A stretch of 7,496 nt of DNA from Alphaproteobacteria bacterium (GTDB lineage: Bacteria; Pseudomonadota; Alphaproteobacteria; Micropepsales; Micropepsaceae), in contig CANGRN010000057.1 of assembly GCA_947455695.1 (NCBI GenBank), forward strand, positions 1 to 7,496, written 5' to 3'. A program made the position numbers and the translations under genes. Every line of letters starts with the position of its first letter. Within the stretch, counting starts at the first letter, position 1. Positions 1 to 5,913 of this stretch are shown in pieces. A model generated the notes under the pieces. The model worked only from the letters and a program-made list of their open reading frames with translations. It was not told the DNA's origin and made no database searches.

Positions 1-440
1 ATCCCTATGCCTTCAACGTCTTCAGCCACAACACCGCGATCGATCCCGAGACCGGCTACAATGACGAAGAGACCAAGGTCATCAAGGAAACCAAGAAGAT
101 ATTCGAGGACGACCAGATCCGCATCGGCGTCACCTGCATCCGCGTGCCGGTGCTGCGCGCCCACAGCGAGTCCATCACCTTTGAATGCGAGAACCCCATC
201 ACCGAGGATGAGGTGCGCGCCATCCTGTCCAAGGCGCCGGGCGTGAAGATCGTGGATGACCGGGTGAAGAATTATTTCCCCATGCCGCTCGATGCTTCGG
301 GGCAGGGCGATATCCTGGTGGGCCGTATCCGCAAGGATGTCAGCGATCCCAGCGGGCATTCCATCGCCATGTTCGTGGCCGGCGACCAGTTGCTCAAGGG
401 CGCTGCCTTGAACGCCGTGCAGATCGCCGAGCTACTTTGA
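1..440 (+). CDS. asd: Aspartate-semialdehyde dehydrogenase, 3' part (5' end outside window)
   Basis: The gene is open from the first base in the frame starting at position 3 and gives 145 residues before TGA at 438-440. The enzyme reduces aspartyl-4-phosphate to aspartate semialdehyde with NADPH in the cytoplasm, a branch step for lysine/diaminopimelate, methionine and threonine. Visible landmarks are the PYAFNVFSHN stretch, the segment CIRVPVLRAHSES with the conserved substrate-binding Arg and active-site His, and the C-terminal helix KGAALNAVQIAE. These are typical of the last 40% of Asd. The catalytic cysteine and the NADP-binding domain lie upstream of the window. The 3' end overlaps the convergent coq9 by 9 bp, so no intergenic terminator fits; a hairpin at 464-489 may form the transcript end. 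Family assignment is secure from recognised motifs. Confidence 0.95.
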   Translation, partial: PYAFNVFSHNTAIDPETGYNDEETKVIKETKKIFEDDQIRIGVTCIRVPVLRAHSESITFECENPITEDEVRAILSKAPGVKIVDDRVKNYFPMPLDASGQGDILVGRIRKDVSDPSGHSIAMFVAGDQLLKGAALNAVQIAELL

Positions 441-1127
441 CGGCTTGATGAAGTTCGCGAAGGCAGGGAAGCCCGCAAGGGCTTCCTTGGCCTTGGACTT
501 GAACTTCTCAAATTGCATCACGTTTTCGATGCGGGCGGCCAGGAAGTCGTCGGTGGCCTTTTCGTCTTCACCCGCGTCGTTGAACCAGCGCATGGCGGTG
601 GAACCGTAAACGCCGGCCAGGATGCCGCGCTTGGTATAGAAGTTGAAATCGGTGGAGGTGTCGCCGGCCGCGCGCCACATGGCATCCACGGTGCGATAAA
701 CCAGCTTGGCCCCCAGCGCCGCATGCATGGGCAGCGACAGAAGGGCGGCGGCACGGCGCGCCGCTTCCTTGTGGGGCGCCAGCACCGACAGCCGCGCCTT
801 CACCGCGGCGGCGATGCGTTCGCGGATTTTCATGGCCTTCAAATCGGTCGCCGCCAATTTGGCTTCCATCTGGGCGTCCGCCCAGGTCGAATAGAACTCC
901 ACCAGGCTGATGGGGCCGTTCTCGAACAGGCGCGCCACGTCCTTGACGCCGGCTTCCATCGCCGCTTTCTGCAACACGCTGTCGGTAAAGCCGTCGAACG
1001 CCGCATGGGGCAGGGCGGCAGCCAGCACCGCTTCGCGCGCGGTCTGGTCATCCATGCGCTCGGTTTTCGGCGCTTCCGTCTTGGGAGCAGCTTTCTTGCG
1101 GGCAGGTTTCTTGGGCTCTTCGCTCAT
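432..1127 (-). CDS. COQ9 family protein (ubiquinone biosynthesis)
   Basis: 231 residues. A Lys/Ala/Pro-rich, probably disordered tail (residues 1-24) precedes a TetR-like N-terminal region (about 26-75). The COQ9 domain (about 78-215) contains IRERIAAAVKARL at 101-113 and the diagnostic run around DAMWRAAGDTSTDFNFYTKR (148-167). COQ9 proteins bind lipid and, in mitochondria, present the quinone precursor to the hydroxylase COQ7; a similar role in ubiquinone synthesis is expected here but is inferred from family. The ATG at 1125-1127 lies 5 bp after the def stop, so the gene is almost certainly read from the def transcript. The weak upstream AGG sits inside the end of def. A second Met at residue 25 is an alternative start if the charged tail is not made. 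The 3' end overlaps asd by 9 bp. Confidence 0.9.
   Translation of the reverse strand: MSEEPKKPARKKAAPKTEAPKTERMDDQTAREAVLAAALPHAAFDGFTDSVLQKAAMEAGVKDVARLFENGPISLVEFYSTWADAQMEAKLAATDLKAMKIRERIAAAVKARLSVLAPHKEAARRAAALLSLPMHAALGAKLVYRTVDAMWRAAGDTSTDFNFYTKRGILAGVYGSTAMRWFNDAGEDEKATDDFLAARIENVMQFEKFKSKAKEALAGFPAFANFIKPSK
464..489. terminator. Hairpin with GCAA tetraloop just past asd, inside coq9
   Basis: Eight perfect pairs (GGAAGCCC / GGGCTTCC, 467-474 with 479-486) enclose a GCAA loop at 475-478. The stem can extend through a G-T pair to C464-G489, about 11 bp. It starts 24 bases after the asd stop. No T-tract follows in either direction, so it is not a classical intrinsic terminator; it may protect the asd mRNA 3' end or assist termination. 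It could also be a by-product of coq9 codons. Confidence 0.35.
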
Positions 1128-1132
1128 GGCCG

Positions 1133-1681
1133 TTAGCCTGCCTTCTGAAAGTGACGGATTTCCGATTCAAAAATCAGCCGCGACAGGTCGGCCATGCGTG
1201 AGGTGTAGAGCCGTCCGTCCAGGTGATCGCATTCATGCTGCACCACCCGGGCATGAAAGCCCCGCGCCACCCGCTCGATCAATTCGCCGTTCAGCCCAAA
1301 GCCGCGATAGCGGATATGGGCCGGCCGCTCGACCCAGCCGCGCAGGCCCGGAACCGACAGGCAGCCTTCCCAGCCGCCTTCGGGGGCAGGGTCCAGAATG
1401 GCGATTTCCGGGTTGATCAGCACGGTCAGGGGGGCGGTGTGGTCATACTGCTCATCTTCGTCCAGACCGGGGTCGGCCCGCTCGCCGGGGGCCTGAAACA
1501 CCACCACCCGCAGGGGGACATGGACCTGGGGGGCGGCCAGCCCGGCCCCGTTGGCGTCCATCATGGTTTCGACCATGTCATTGACCAGATTGCGAATTTC
1601 CGGACTTTTGGGGTCAGAAACGGGTTTGGCCGGTTCGGCCAGGACGGGATGGCCCATGCGGGCGATTTTCAGGATAGCCAT
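1133..1681 (-). CDS. def: Peptide deformylase
   Basis: 182 residues from the ATG at 1679-1681. The enzyme removes the formyl group from the N-terminal methionine of nascent proteins in the cytoplasm and uses a bound Fe2+ or Zn2+. All three family motifs are present: GAGLAAPQ at 45-52, EGCLSVPG at 105-112 with metal ligand Cys107, and QHECDHLDG at 148-156 with ligands His149 and His153 and catalytic Glu150. The frame stays open 30 codons further up (to 1771), but that extension crosses the rpsU promoter and has no family likeness, whereas MAILKIARMGHPVL is a normal deformylase N-terminus. No clear Shine-Dalgarno precedes the chosen ATG. It is the first gene of a def-coq9 unit, divergent from rpsU, rather than sitting beside fmt as often seen. 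Catalytic residues look intact. Confidence 0.95.
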   Translation of the reverse strand: MAILKIARMGHPVLAEPAKPVSDPKSPEIRNLVNDMVETMMDANGAGLAAPQVHVPLRVVVFQAPGERADPGLDEDEQYDHTAPLTVLINPEIAILDPAPEGGWEGCLSVPGLRGWVERPAHIRYRGFGLNGELIERVARGFHARVVQHECDHLDGRLYTSRMADLSRLIFESEIRHFQKAG

Positions 1682-1742
1682 GAGGGGAAATATGGCCCTG
1701 TGGGGGGATCGGGCCAAGGTCTCAATCGTTAAAAGCCGCGGG

Positions 1743-1771
1743 TAGACAGGCAAAATCCCGTCTGCTATCAC
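1743..1771 (+). promoter_or_regulatory. Candidate sigma-70 promoter of rpsU
   Basis: TAGACA at 1743-1748 (5 of 6 to the -35 consensus) is separated by 17 bases from TATCAC at 1766-1771, which carries an extended -10 TGC at 1763-1765. Transcription would begin near 1778, leaving a leader of about 29 bases before the TTG start. An imperfect dyad (AGACAGG / CCCGTCT, 1745-1764) occupies the spacer and could be an operator, but this is speculative. Confidence 0.55.
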
Positions 1772-1795
1772 CCGCGCCTCTTAAATTCCCGACCC

Positions 1796-1799
1796 GGAG
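1796..1799 (+). promoter_or_regulatory. Shine-Dalgarno GGAG deciding the TTG start of rpsU
   Basis: GGAG lies 7 bases before the TTG at 1807-1809. Together with the S21-typical N-terminus MQIIVRDNN it fixes the start at TTG. Confidence 0.75.
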
Positions 1800-1806
1800 C
1801 CAGACT

Positions 1807-2019
1807 TTGCAGATCATCGTCCGCGACAACAACATCGACCAGGCGCTCAAGGCGCTGAAGAAGAAGATGCAGCGCGAAGGCATCTTCCGGGAGATGAAGC
1901 TGCGCGGCGCCTATGAGAAGCCCAGCGAAAAGCGCGCCCGCGAGCGCGCCGAAGCCGTGCGCCGTTACCGCAAGCTGCAGCGCAAGCGCATGCAGCGCGA
2001 AGGCCTGCTGCCCCGCTAA
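1807..2019 (+). CDS. rpsU: 30S ribosomal protein S21
   Basis: 70 residues, strongly basic, with the family sequence [20 protein letters not shown] and the Arg/Lys-rich C-terminal helices ([20 protein letters not shown]). S21 joins the small subunit late, near the anti-Shine-Dalgarno end of 16S rRNA, and takes part in initiation. The length is normal (family about 65-71). Translation starts at TTG, supported by GGAG 7 bases upstream and by the exact family N-terminus. The gene is monocistronic: its own promoter at 1743-1771 and its own intrinsic terminator at 2042-2074. Its stop codon overlaps by 4 bases the stop of a small membrane-protein gene on the other strand. Divergent def is also a translation gene, so a shared growth-linked control region is reasonable. 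Confidence 0.96.
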   Translation: MQIIVRDNNIDQALKALKKKMQREGIFREMKLRGAYEKPSEKRARERAEAVRRYRKLQRKRMQREGLLPR

Positions 2020-2249
2020 TCGGGTTTACTGGATTTGGAAGAGGCCGCCCCTGATCGGGCGGCCTTTTTCTTTTGGTACTTCTGGTTGGCGACGTAAGCC
2101 GCCGCCGCTCCCACCGCTGCGGCGCCCAGCATCAGCAGCACCCCGCCCGCTCCGATGGTCAGGGTCTTTTCGGCCAGGTCTGTCGCCACGATGGCGACTT
2201 CATCCACCGCCTGTTCCGCCTGGGCGCGTTTTTTGCGCCAGAACCTCAT
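2016..2249 (-). CDS. Small one-helix membrane protein coupled to dmeF, function unknown
   Basis: 77 residues from the ATG at 2247-2249, which overlaps the dmeF stop as ATGA, the usual arrangement for translational coupling. The N-terminus is basic ([10 protein letters not shown]), followed by an acidic amphipathic stretch (11-29) and a single Gly/Ala/Leu membrane helix (about 32-53). A Lys/Ser/Ala-rich tail ends it (58-77). By the positive-inside rule both ends are basic, so orientation is unclear. I do not recognise the family and see no metal-binding residues, so a role as an accessory to the exporter is only suggested by the coupling. Its last 15 or so codons are the reverse complement of the rpsU terminator, which explains the [10 protein letters not shown] composition of the tail. 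The frame also extends upstream to 2399 inside dmeF, but that part is an out-of-frame shadow. Confidence 0.6.
   Translation of the reverse strand: MRFWRKKRAQAEQAVDEVAIVATDLAEKTLTIGAGGVLLMLGAAAVGAAAAYVANQKYQKKKAARSGAASSKSSKPD
2042..2074 (+). terminator. Rho-independent terminator of rpsU
   Basis: A 9-bp GC-rich stem (AGGCCGCCC 2042-2050 with GGGCGGCCT 2057-2065) has a 6-base loop, followed by a T-rich run (TTTTTCTTTT within 2065-2074). It begins 22 bases after the rpsU stop. It works in the plus direction only; on the minus strand the hairpin is not followed by Ts. It lies wholly within the 3' coding part of the minus-strand gene at 2016-2249. Confidence 0.9.
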
Positions 2250-3271
2250 GTGCAGCCGTCGCAGACCGCCACCTCGACGGTGACATGGGACAGGTCCGGA
2301 TACTGGCGGCGCAAGGTGGCCTTGACGGTCTCGGCGCTGATCGCGTCGGGCGAGATCAGCGACACGATCAGGCCGCGATGGCCCGGACCCAGCCGCCACA
2401 GATGCAGGTCGAGAATGCGGGCCTTGAGCTCGCTTTCCAGGAAGGCGCGGATTTCATCGGACTGCTTGGGATCGGCATCGGCGTCCAGCAGCACCATGGC
2501 GCTGTCGCGGATCAACCCATAGGACCAGGACGCAATGACAAAGGCGCCCACCAACCCGCTGATGGGATCGAGAATCCCAAGCCCGAAATAATAGCCGGCG
2601 CCCAGCGCCGCGATCGCCAGCACCGATGTGGCCGCATCGGCCAGCACATGCACGTAAGCCGCGCGCATATTGTTGTCATGGCCATGGGAATGGCCGGCGG
2701 CATGGTCATGGCCATGATGGGAATGCCCATGACTGTGATCGTCTTTGAGGATCAGTGCGCTGACCAGGTTCACGGCAAGCCCGATGCAGGCGATCAGCAG
2801 CGCGTCGCCATATTGCACATCCACGGGCGCGACGATGCGCTGGACCGATTCCACCGCCACCGCCAGCGCCGTGACGCCCAGCAGGATGGCGCTGGAAAAG
2901 GCAGCCAGGTCGCCGAACTTGCCCGATCCGAAGGTGAAGCGTCCGCTGCCCGAATGACGCCGCGCCAGCCAGTAGGCGCCGGCCGCAAGGCCCAGTGCGC
3001 CCACATGGGTCGCCATATGCGCGCCGTCCGCCAGCAGTGCCATGGAATGATAGGCAAGGCCGCAGACGATCTCGACCCCCATGAACAGGGCGGTGACGAT
3101 GGCGGCCCATTTGGCGCGGGTCTCGGCGCGGGAATGGCCGCTGCCCAGGAAGACGTGATCGCGCGTCCAGATGCCGTGATCGTGCGCAGCCTCATGGGGA
3201 TGGACGTGATTGTGACCATGGTCATGACCATGGTCGTGCCCGTGCGGATGCAATGTGTGGTCGTGCGCCAT
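2246..3271 (-). CDS. dmeF: DmeF-type cation diffusion facilitator (Co/Ni efflux)
   Basis: 341 residues from the ATG at 3269-3271. CDF proteins exchange cytoplasmic divalent metal for protons across the inner membrane. Six membrane segments are expected near 54-74, 78-100, 121-141, 154-174, 204-227 and 234-255. The helix 2 site is ADGAHM (Asp82, His85) and the helix 5 site is HVLAD (His208, Asp212). The HDHVFLGSGH-like segment at 38-46 and SMALLADGAHMATH are DmeF-like, which points to Co2+/Ni2+, but substrate is inferred from family. Two His-rich regions are present: 14 His in residues 1-33, ahead of where typical DmeF proteins begin, and 10 His in the loop 179-198. The C-terminus carries a CDGC pair (337-340). 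No metal-sensing repressor gene is adjacent. The gene is followed by a coupled small membrane gene. An in-frame extension to 3445 was rejected for lack of family likeness. Confidence 0.88.
   Translation of the reverse strand: MAHDHTLHPHGHDHGHDHGHNHVHPHEAAHDHGIWTRDHVFLGSGHSRAETRAKWAAIVTALFMGVEIVCGLAYHSMALLADGAHMATHVGALGLAAGAYWLARRHSGSGRFTFGSGKFGDLAAFSSAILLGVTALAVAVESVQRIVAPVDVQYGDALLIACIGLAVNLVSALILKDDHSHGHSHHGHDHAAGHSHGHDNNMRAAYVHVLADAATSVLAIAALGAGYYFGLGILDPISGLVGAFVIASWSYGLIRDSAMVLLDADADPKQSDEIRAFLESELKARILDLHLWRLGPGHRGLIVSLISPDAISAETVKATLRRQYPDLSHVTVEVAVCDGCT
3214..3235. repeat. 22-bp perfect palindrome in the 5' coding part of dmeF
   Basis: Two copies of GACCATGGTC (3214-3223 and 3226-3235) joined by AT form a perfect palindrome. 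It encodes part of the HDHGHDHG repeat near codons 13-20. It could fold as an mRNA hairpin near the translation start. The simplest explanation is repeated His-Asp-His-Gly codons. Confidence 0.7.
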
Positions 3272-3306
3272 GCTCGGCAGTTTAGCGCCTTGGCGGGTTA
3301 AAATCC

Positions 3307-3402
3307 CTAGGCGATTGTGCCCAAAAGCGCCGGCATCAGGCCCGCCGCGAACAGGGCACCGAACAGCCAAAGCCGGGGACTTTTGGAAGGGCACATCATC
3401 AT
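3307..3402 (-). CDS. Possible 31-residue hydrophobic peptide upstream of dmeF
   Basis: A short ORF starts at one of three consecutive ATG codons (3394-3402) and ends with TAG at 3307-3309, 35 bp before dmeF. It encodes up to 31 residues: a short basic lead (CPSKSPR), then a hydrophobic run, LWLFGALFAAGLMPALLGTI, long enough to cross the membrane. Codon choice (GCC, CTG, TTC, GCG, GGC, ATC) resembles the neighbouring genes. Against it, no clear Shine-Dalgarno precedes the ATGs. It fills part of the 192-bp gap between dmeF and the esterase gene and could be an upstream small ORF or leader peptide on the dmeF transcript. I do not recognise a family. Confidence 0.35.
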   Translation of the reverse strand: MMMCPSKSPRLWLFGALFAAGLMPALLGTIA

Positions 3403-3463
3403 GGGCGGGAGATAGTGCCTCTTGCCCGGGATGCAAGCGGGCCAAAAGGTCGCGGGGTTCCGC

Positions 3464-5050
3464 TTACAAGGGCGCGCGGCAGGTGAAGTTGGCGGCTTCC
3501 AACATGTTACCGCGGCCATTGTAGCGTGCCTCCAGCGGATAGCGGCAGATCGGCCGGGTGGCGGTGACTTTTTTGTCATCATTCACATGCGCCCCGATGA
3601 ATGCGGAAGGCGCCTCCTTAGCCGTCACCCAGCGTTCCAGCGCCCGCACCATGTCGTGGTTGGCGTCGTTCTGCAGCGGTGTCCCCGTCGCGCCGCCGAT
3701 ATGGGAAAAGCCTTCGCCGCCGCCGCAATGGCCCATGCCTGCCAGCGCGAAGAAACGCAGGAAGTCATCGGTCTTCTTCTGGCCGTAGCGCGCCACCACC
3801 TGCTCATAGAACTCTACGTCCATCATGGGAGTAATGGTGGAATCCGCCCAGCCCTGGAACAGGATGAATTTGCCGCCGCGGGCGCGGTACGCGTCCATGT
3901 TTGGCGTCTGGTCGTAAACCTCGCCCAGGGTCCTGCCCGCGACCTTTGTCGCCAAAGCGCGCTCGGTATCCTTGTCGAAGTCGAAATTCACGTTCTTGAA
4001 GCCGGGATCCTGGAACACGGCCTGGCGCCAGAAGTCCCAGCTGGATCCGCCCGGCGTCGCCCCGCCGCTCTGGTTGAACCAGCCCAGCTCGCTGCCGCGC
4101 ACCTGGCCGGGCATCAGGCGCGTACCGTCGGATTTCTTCGCACCCGCATAGATGTGGCGCGCCGCTTCCACCTGCACCGGCGTCAGGCATTCGGTCTTTT
4201 GCGTCTCGCTGCACTGGAATTGCACAGGATCCGCCGTGCAGCGGCGCGGGTCGGCGATCAGGCCGTCTTCCAGTCCATCGAGCTTGTCGCAAGCCTTGAC
4301 CATGGCCTTGTGCAGGATGACGACGCTTTCACGTGTCAGCGCGCTGGGATCCTTCATCGCCGGCATGCTGTTCCAGGTATGGCCCAGCATCAGCGCGGTC
4401 CATTTGTACGGCGCCGCGCCGCCGACCATGCCGTCATAGTCGGCGGGAAAACGGGTCGCTTCCATGATGGCGTGATGACTGCCGGCCGAGCAGGAGATGA
4501 AATAATTCTTCGCCGCCGGCTTGCCGTAAAAAGCGGTGATGGTTTTCTTGGCGGCGATGGTGGACAGGTGCAGCCCGCGCCACGCCCAATCCACCATCTT
4601 TTCGGGATGACGATAGGCCCAGCTCAGGCCGTAGCCGCCACCCTGGCCATCCAGATGGCCATTGTCGGTGGACATGGTCGCATAGCCGGTCATCAGTGCA
4701 TCGCGCATGGGATTTGGCGAAATTGCGCCGGCGCTGCCGCCAGAACCTTCGCCGCGGAAATTGCCGTTCCATTTGCTGGCGGGTGGCAGCCAAACTTCAA
4801 AGCCGATATGGGAATCCCTTGTTGGGGTGGCGACACCGATCGCCCGGCAGAAGGGGGCCGCGATCTCGGTCGTGCCCACCGTGCCGCCGCCCTCGAGAAA
4901 TTCGGCGCTTTCGATTTTGGTGTTGGGTGCGATGCTGCGGCCCGCCAGCGCGCTGCAGCTTGCCGCGTCGCCCTGGGGCCTGGCATGGACATTGACCGCC
5001 AGCGCCGGGAGCAGCGCCGCCACCGATACAAAAGTCGCAAGGTGCCGCAT
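3464..5050 (-). CDS. Secreted tannase/feruloyl esterase family hydrolase
   Basis: 528 residues. A Sec signal peptide (1-23, hydrophobic core VSVAALLPALAV, cut near VHA) sends it to the periplasm or outside. The family hydrolyses aromatic esters such as gallate or ferulate esters. The fold is alpha/beta hydrolase with a lid and a CS-D-HC active site: Cys187-Ser188 in FISCSAGSHHA, Asp403 in GWADSTI, and His441-Cys442 in MGHCGGG. The two cysteines normally form a disulfide beside the triad. A calcium-loop-like run, CDKLDGLEDGLI (254-265), lies in the lid. Length is normal for the family. The start has AAGGGG about 10 bases upstream. It lies 53 bp after fliP on the same strand with no clear terminator, so read-through from the flagellar operon is possible. 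The exact substrate cannot be told from sequence. Confidence 0.92.
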   Translation of the reverse strand: MRHLATFVSVAALLPALAVNVHARPQGDAASCSALAGRSIAPNTKIESAEFLEGGGTVGTTEIAAPFCRAIGVATPTRDSHIGFEVWLPPASKWNGNFRGEGSGGSAGAISPNPMRDALMTGYATMSTDNGHLDGQGGGYGLSWAYRHPEKMVDWAWRGLHLSTIAAKKTITAFYGKPAAKNYFISCSAGSHHAIMEATRFPADYDGMVGGAAPYKWTALMLGHTWNSMPAMKDPSALTRESVVILHKAMVKACDKLDGLEDGLIADPRRCTADPVQFQCSETQKTECLTPVQVEAARHIYAGAKKSDGTRLMPGQVRGSELGWFNQSGGATPGGSSWDFWRQAVFQDPGFKNVNFDFDKDTERALATKVAGRTLGEVYDQTPNMDAYRARGGKFILFQGWADSTITPMMDVEFYEQVVARYGQKKTDDFLRFFALAGMGHCGGGEGFSHIGGATGTPLQNDANHDMVRALERWVTAKEAPSAFIGAHVNDDKKVTATRPICRYPLEARYNGRGNMLEAANFTCRAPL

Positions 5051-5053
5051 GGG

Positions 5054-5081
5054 AGTTTCCCCTTGTTGTTTTGGGGGAACT
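5054..5081 (-). promoter_or_regulatory. Hairpin covering the esterase ribosome binding site
   Basis: On the minus strand AGTTCCCC (5081-5074) can pair with GGGGAAACT (5062-5054), giving 8 pairs with one bulged A. The GGGG of the ribosome binding site is inside the stem. It could dampen esterase translation or act as a weak stop for fliOP transcripts; there is no U-tract. Only short, so chance is possible. Confidence 0.3.
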
Positions 5082-5103
5082 GTCTAGCGGGACGGCAGAA
5101 CCG

Positions 5104-5913
5104 TCAAGTTGGCGGGGGGCTGTGCAAATAACTTTGAACCAGCGAGCCGGCAATAAGCCGCCAGCCATCCACCAGCACAAAGAAAATCAGCTTGAAGGGC
5201 AGGGAGATGATCACCGGTGGCAGCATCATCATGCCCATGCTCATCAGGATCGAGGCCACTGCCATGTCGATGATCAGGAAGGGCACGAAGATCAGAAAGC
5301 CGATTTCGAAGGCGCGATTCAGCTCCGACAGCATGAAGGCCGGGGCCAACGTGGTCACCGCAACCTGGGCCGGATCATTGGTCGGCTTCTGCTTGGCCAT
5401 GTCGGAAAACAGCTTCAGGTCGGCGCCGCGCACATGCGCCAGCATGAACTTCTTCATCGGCACCAGCGCCTGGGTAAAGCCCTGCTCGGTGGTGACGGTG
5501 TTGTTCATCATGGGCTGGATGCCCTGGTGATAGGCGTCCGTCAGGGTGGGCGTCATCACGAACAGGGTCAGGAACATTGCCAGCGATACGATCACGCTGT
5601 TGGGCGGGGCCTGTTGCAGGCCCAGCGCCGTGCGCAGCAGGGACAGCACCACCACGATGCGCACAAAGCTGGTCATCATGATGATGATGGACGGCGCAAT
5701 GGACAGGACCGTGATCAACGCCACGATCTGCAGCATGCGGTCCGTGAAGAGGCCGCTGCCGTTCAGGTCGATGGAAAGCCCGCCATTGGCGGCGGCGGCC
5801 GCTGCGGCCGGCGCATTGGCGGCGGCCATCTTCAAGGGTGCGGCCAGGGCGGCATGCGGCGTGGCGAGCGCCAGCAGCAGCAGGAAGGGAAGAAGGCGCT
5901 TGAGCCAGGTCAT
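5104..5913 (-). CDS. fliP: Flagellar type III export gate protein FliP
   Basis: 269 residues. FliP forms the ring of five subunits that, with FliQ and FliR, builds the export channel at the centre of the flagellar basal body. A cleavable signal peptide (about 1-25) is followed by an Ala-rich linker (30-43). The family core then covers LSIAPSIIIMMTSFVRIVVV (70-89), the LLRTALGLQQAPPN segment (92-105), and the C-terminal pair FEIGFLIFVPFLIIDMAVAS (202-221) and SLPFKLIFFVLVDGW (237-251). The methionine-rich MSMGMMM (225-231) matches the loop that seals the pore in FliP. Length is normal. Its ATG overlaps the fliO stop (5910-5913), so the two are translated together. It is probably expressed from the promoter region at 6195-6339. 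Confidence 0.97.
   Translation of the reverse strand: MTWLKRLLPFLLLLALATPHAALAAPLKMAAANAPAAAAAAANGGLSIDLNGSGLFTDRMLQIVALITVLSIAPSIIIMMTSFVRIVVVLSLLRTALGLQQAPPNSVIVSLAMFLTLFVMTPTLTDAYHQGIQPMMNNTVTTEQGFTQALVPMKKFMLAHVRGADLKLFSDMAKQKPTNDPAQVAVTTLAPAFMLSELNRAFEIGFLIFVPFLIIDMAVASILMSMGMMMLPPVIISLPFKLIFFVLVDGWRLIAGSLVQSYLHSPPPT

Noticed and set aside
1682..1771. 30-residue N-terminal extension of def
   Set aside because: The extension overlaps the rpsU promoter and lacks family likeness; the ATG at 1679-1681 gives the usual deformylase N-terminus.
1913..3301. Plus-strand open frame (462 codons) starting inside rpsU and crossing dmeF
   Set aside because: It overlaps rpsU out of frame, crosses its terminator and is antisense to a clear CDF transporter; no motif is seen.
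3421..3442. Short inverted repeats after the esterase stop (CTTGC/GCAAG, GCCCG/CGGGC) as a terminator
   Set aside because: Only 5-bp stems that exclude one another, with no T-tract on the minus strand.
3272..3445. 58-residue N-terminal extension of dmeF
   Set aside because: It would run through the esterase-dmeF gap with no conserved feature; the internal ATG at 3269-3271 begins the His-rich region naturally.
3422..5131. Long plus-strand open frame (569 codons) opposite the esterase gene
   Set aside because: It mirrors the esterase gene in a high-GC antisense frame, has no recognisable domain, and its His/Arg/Ala-rich composition is typical of shadows. The minus-strand reading has a complete family match with active-site residues.
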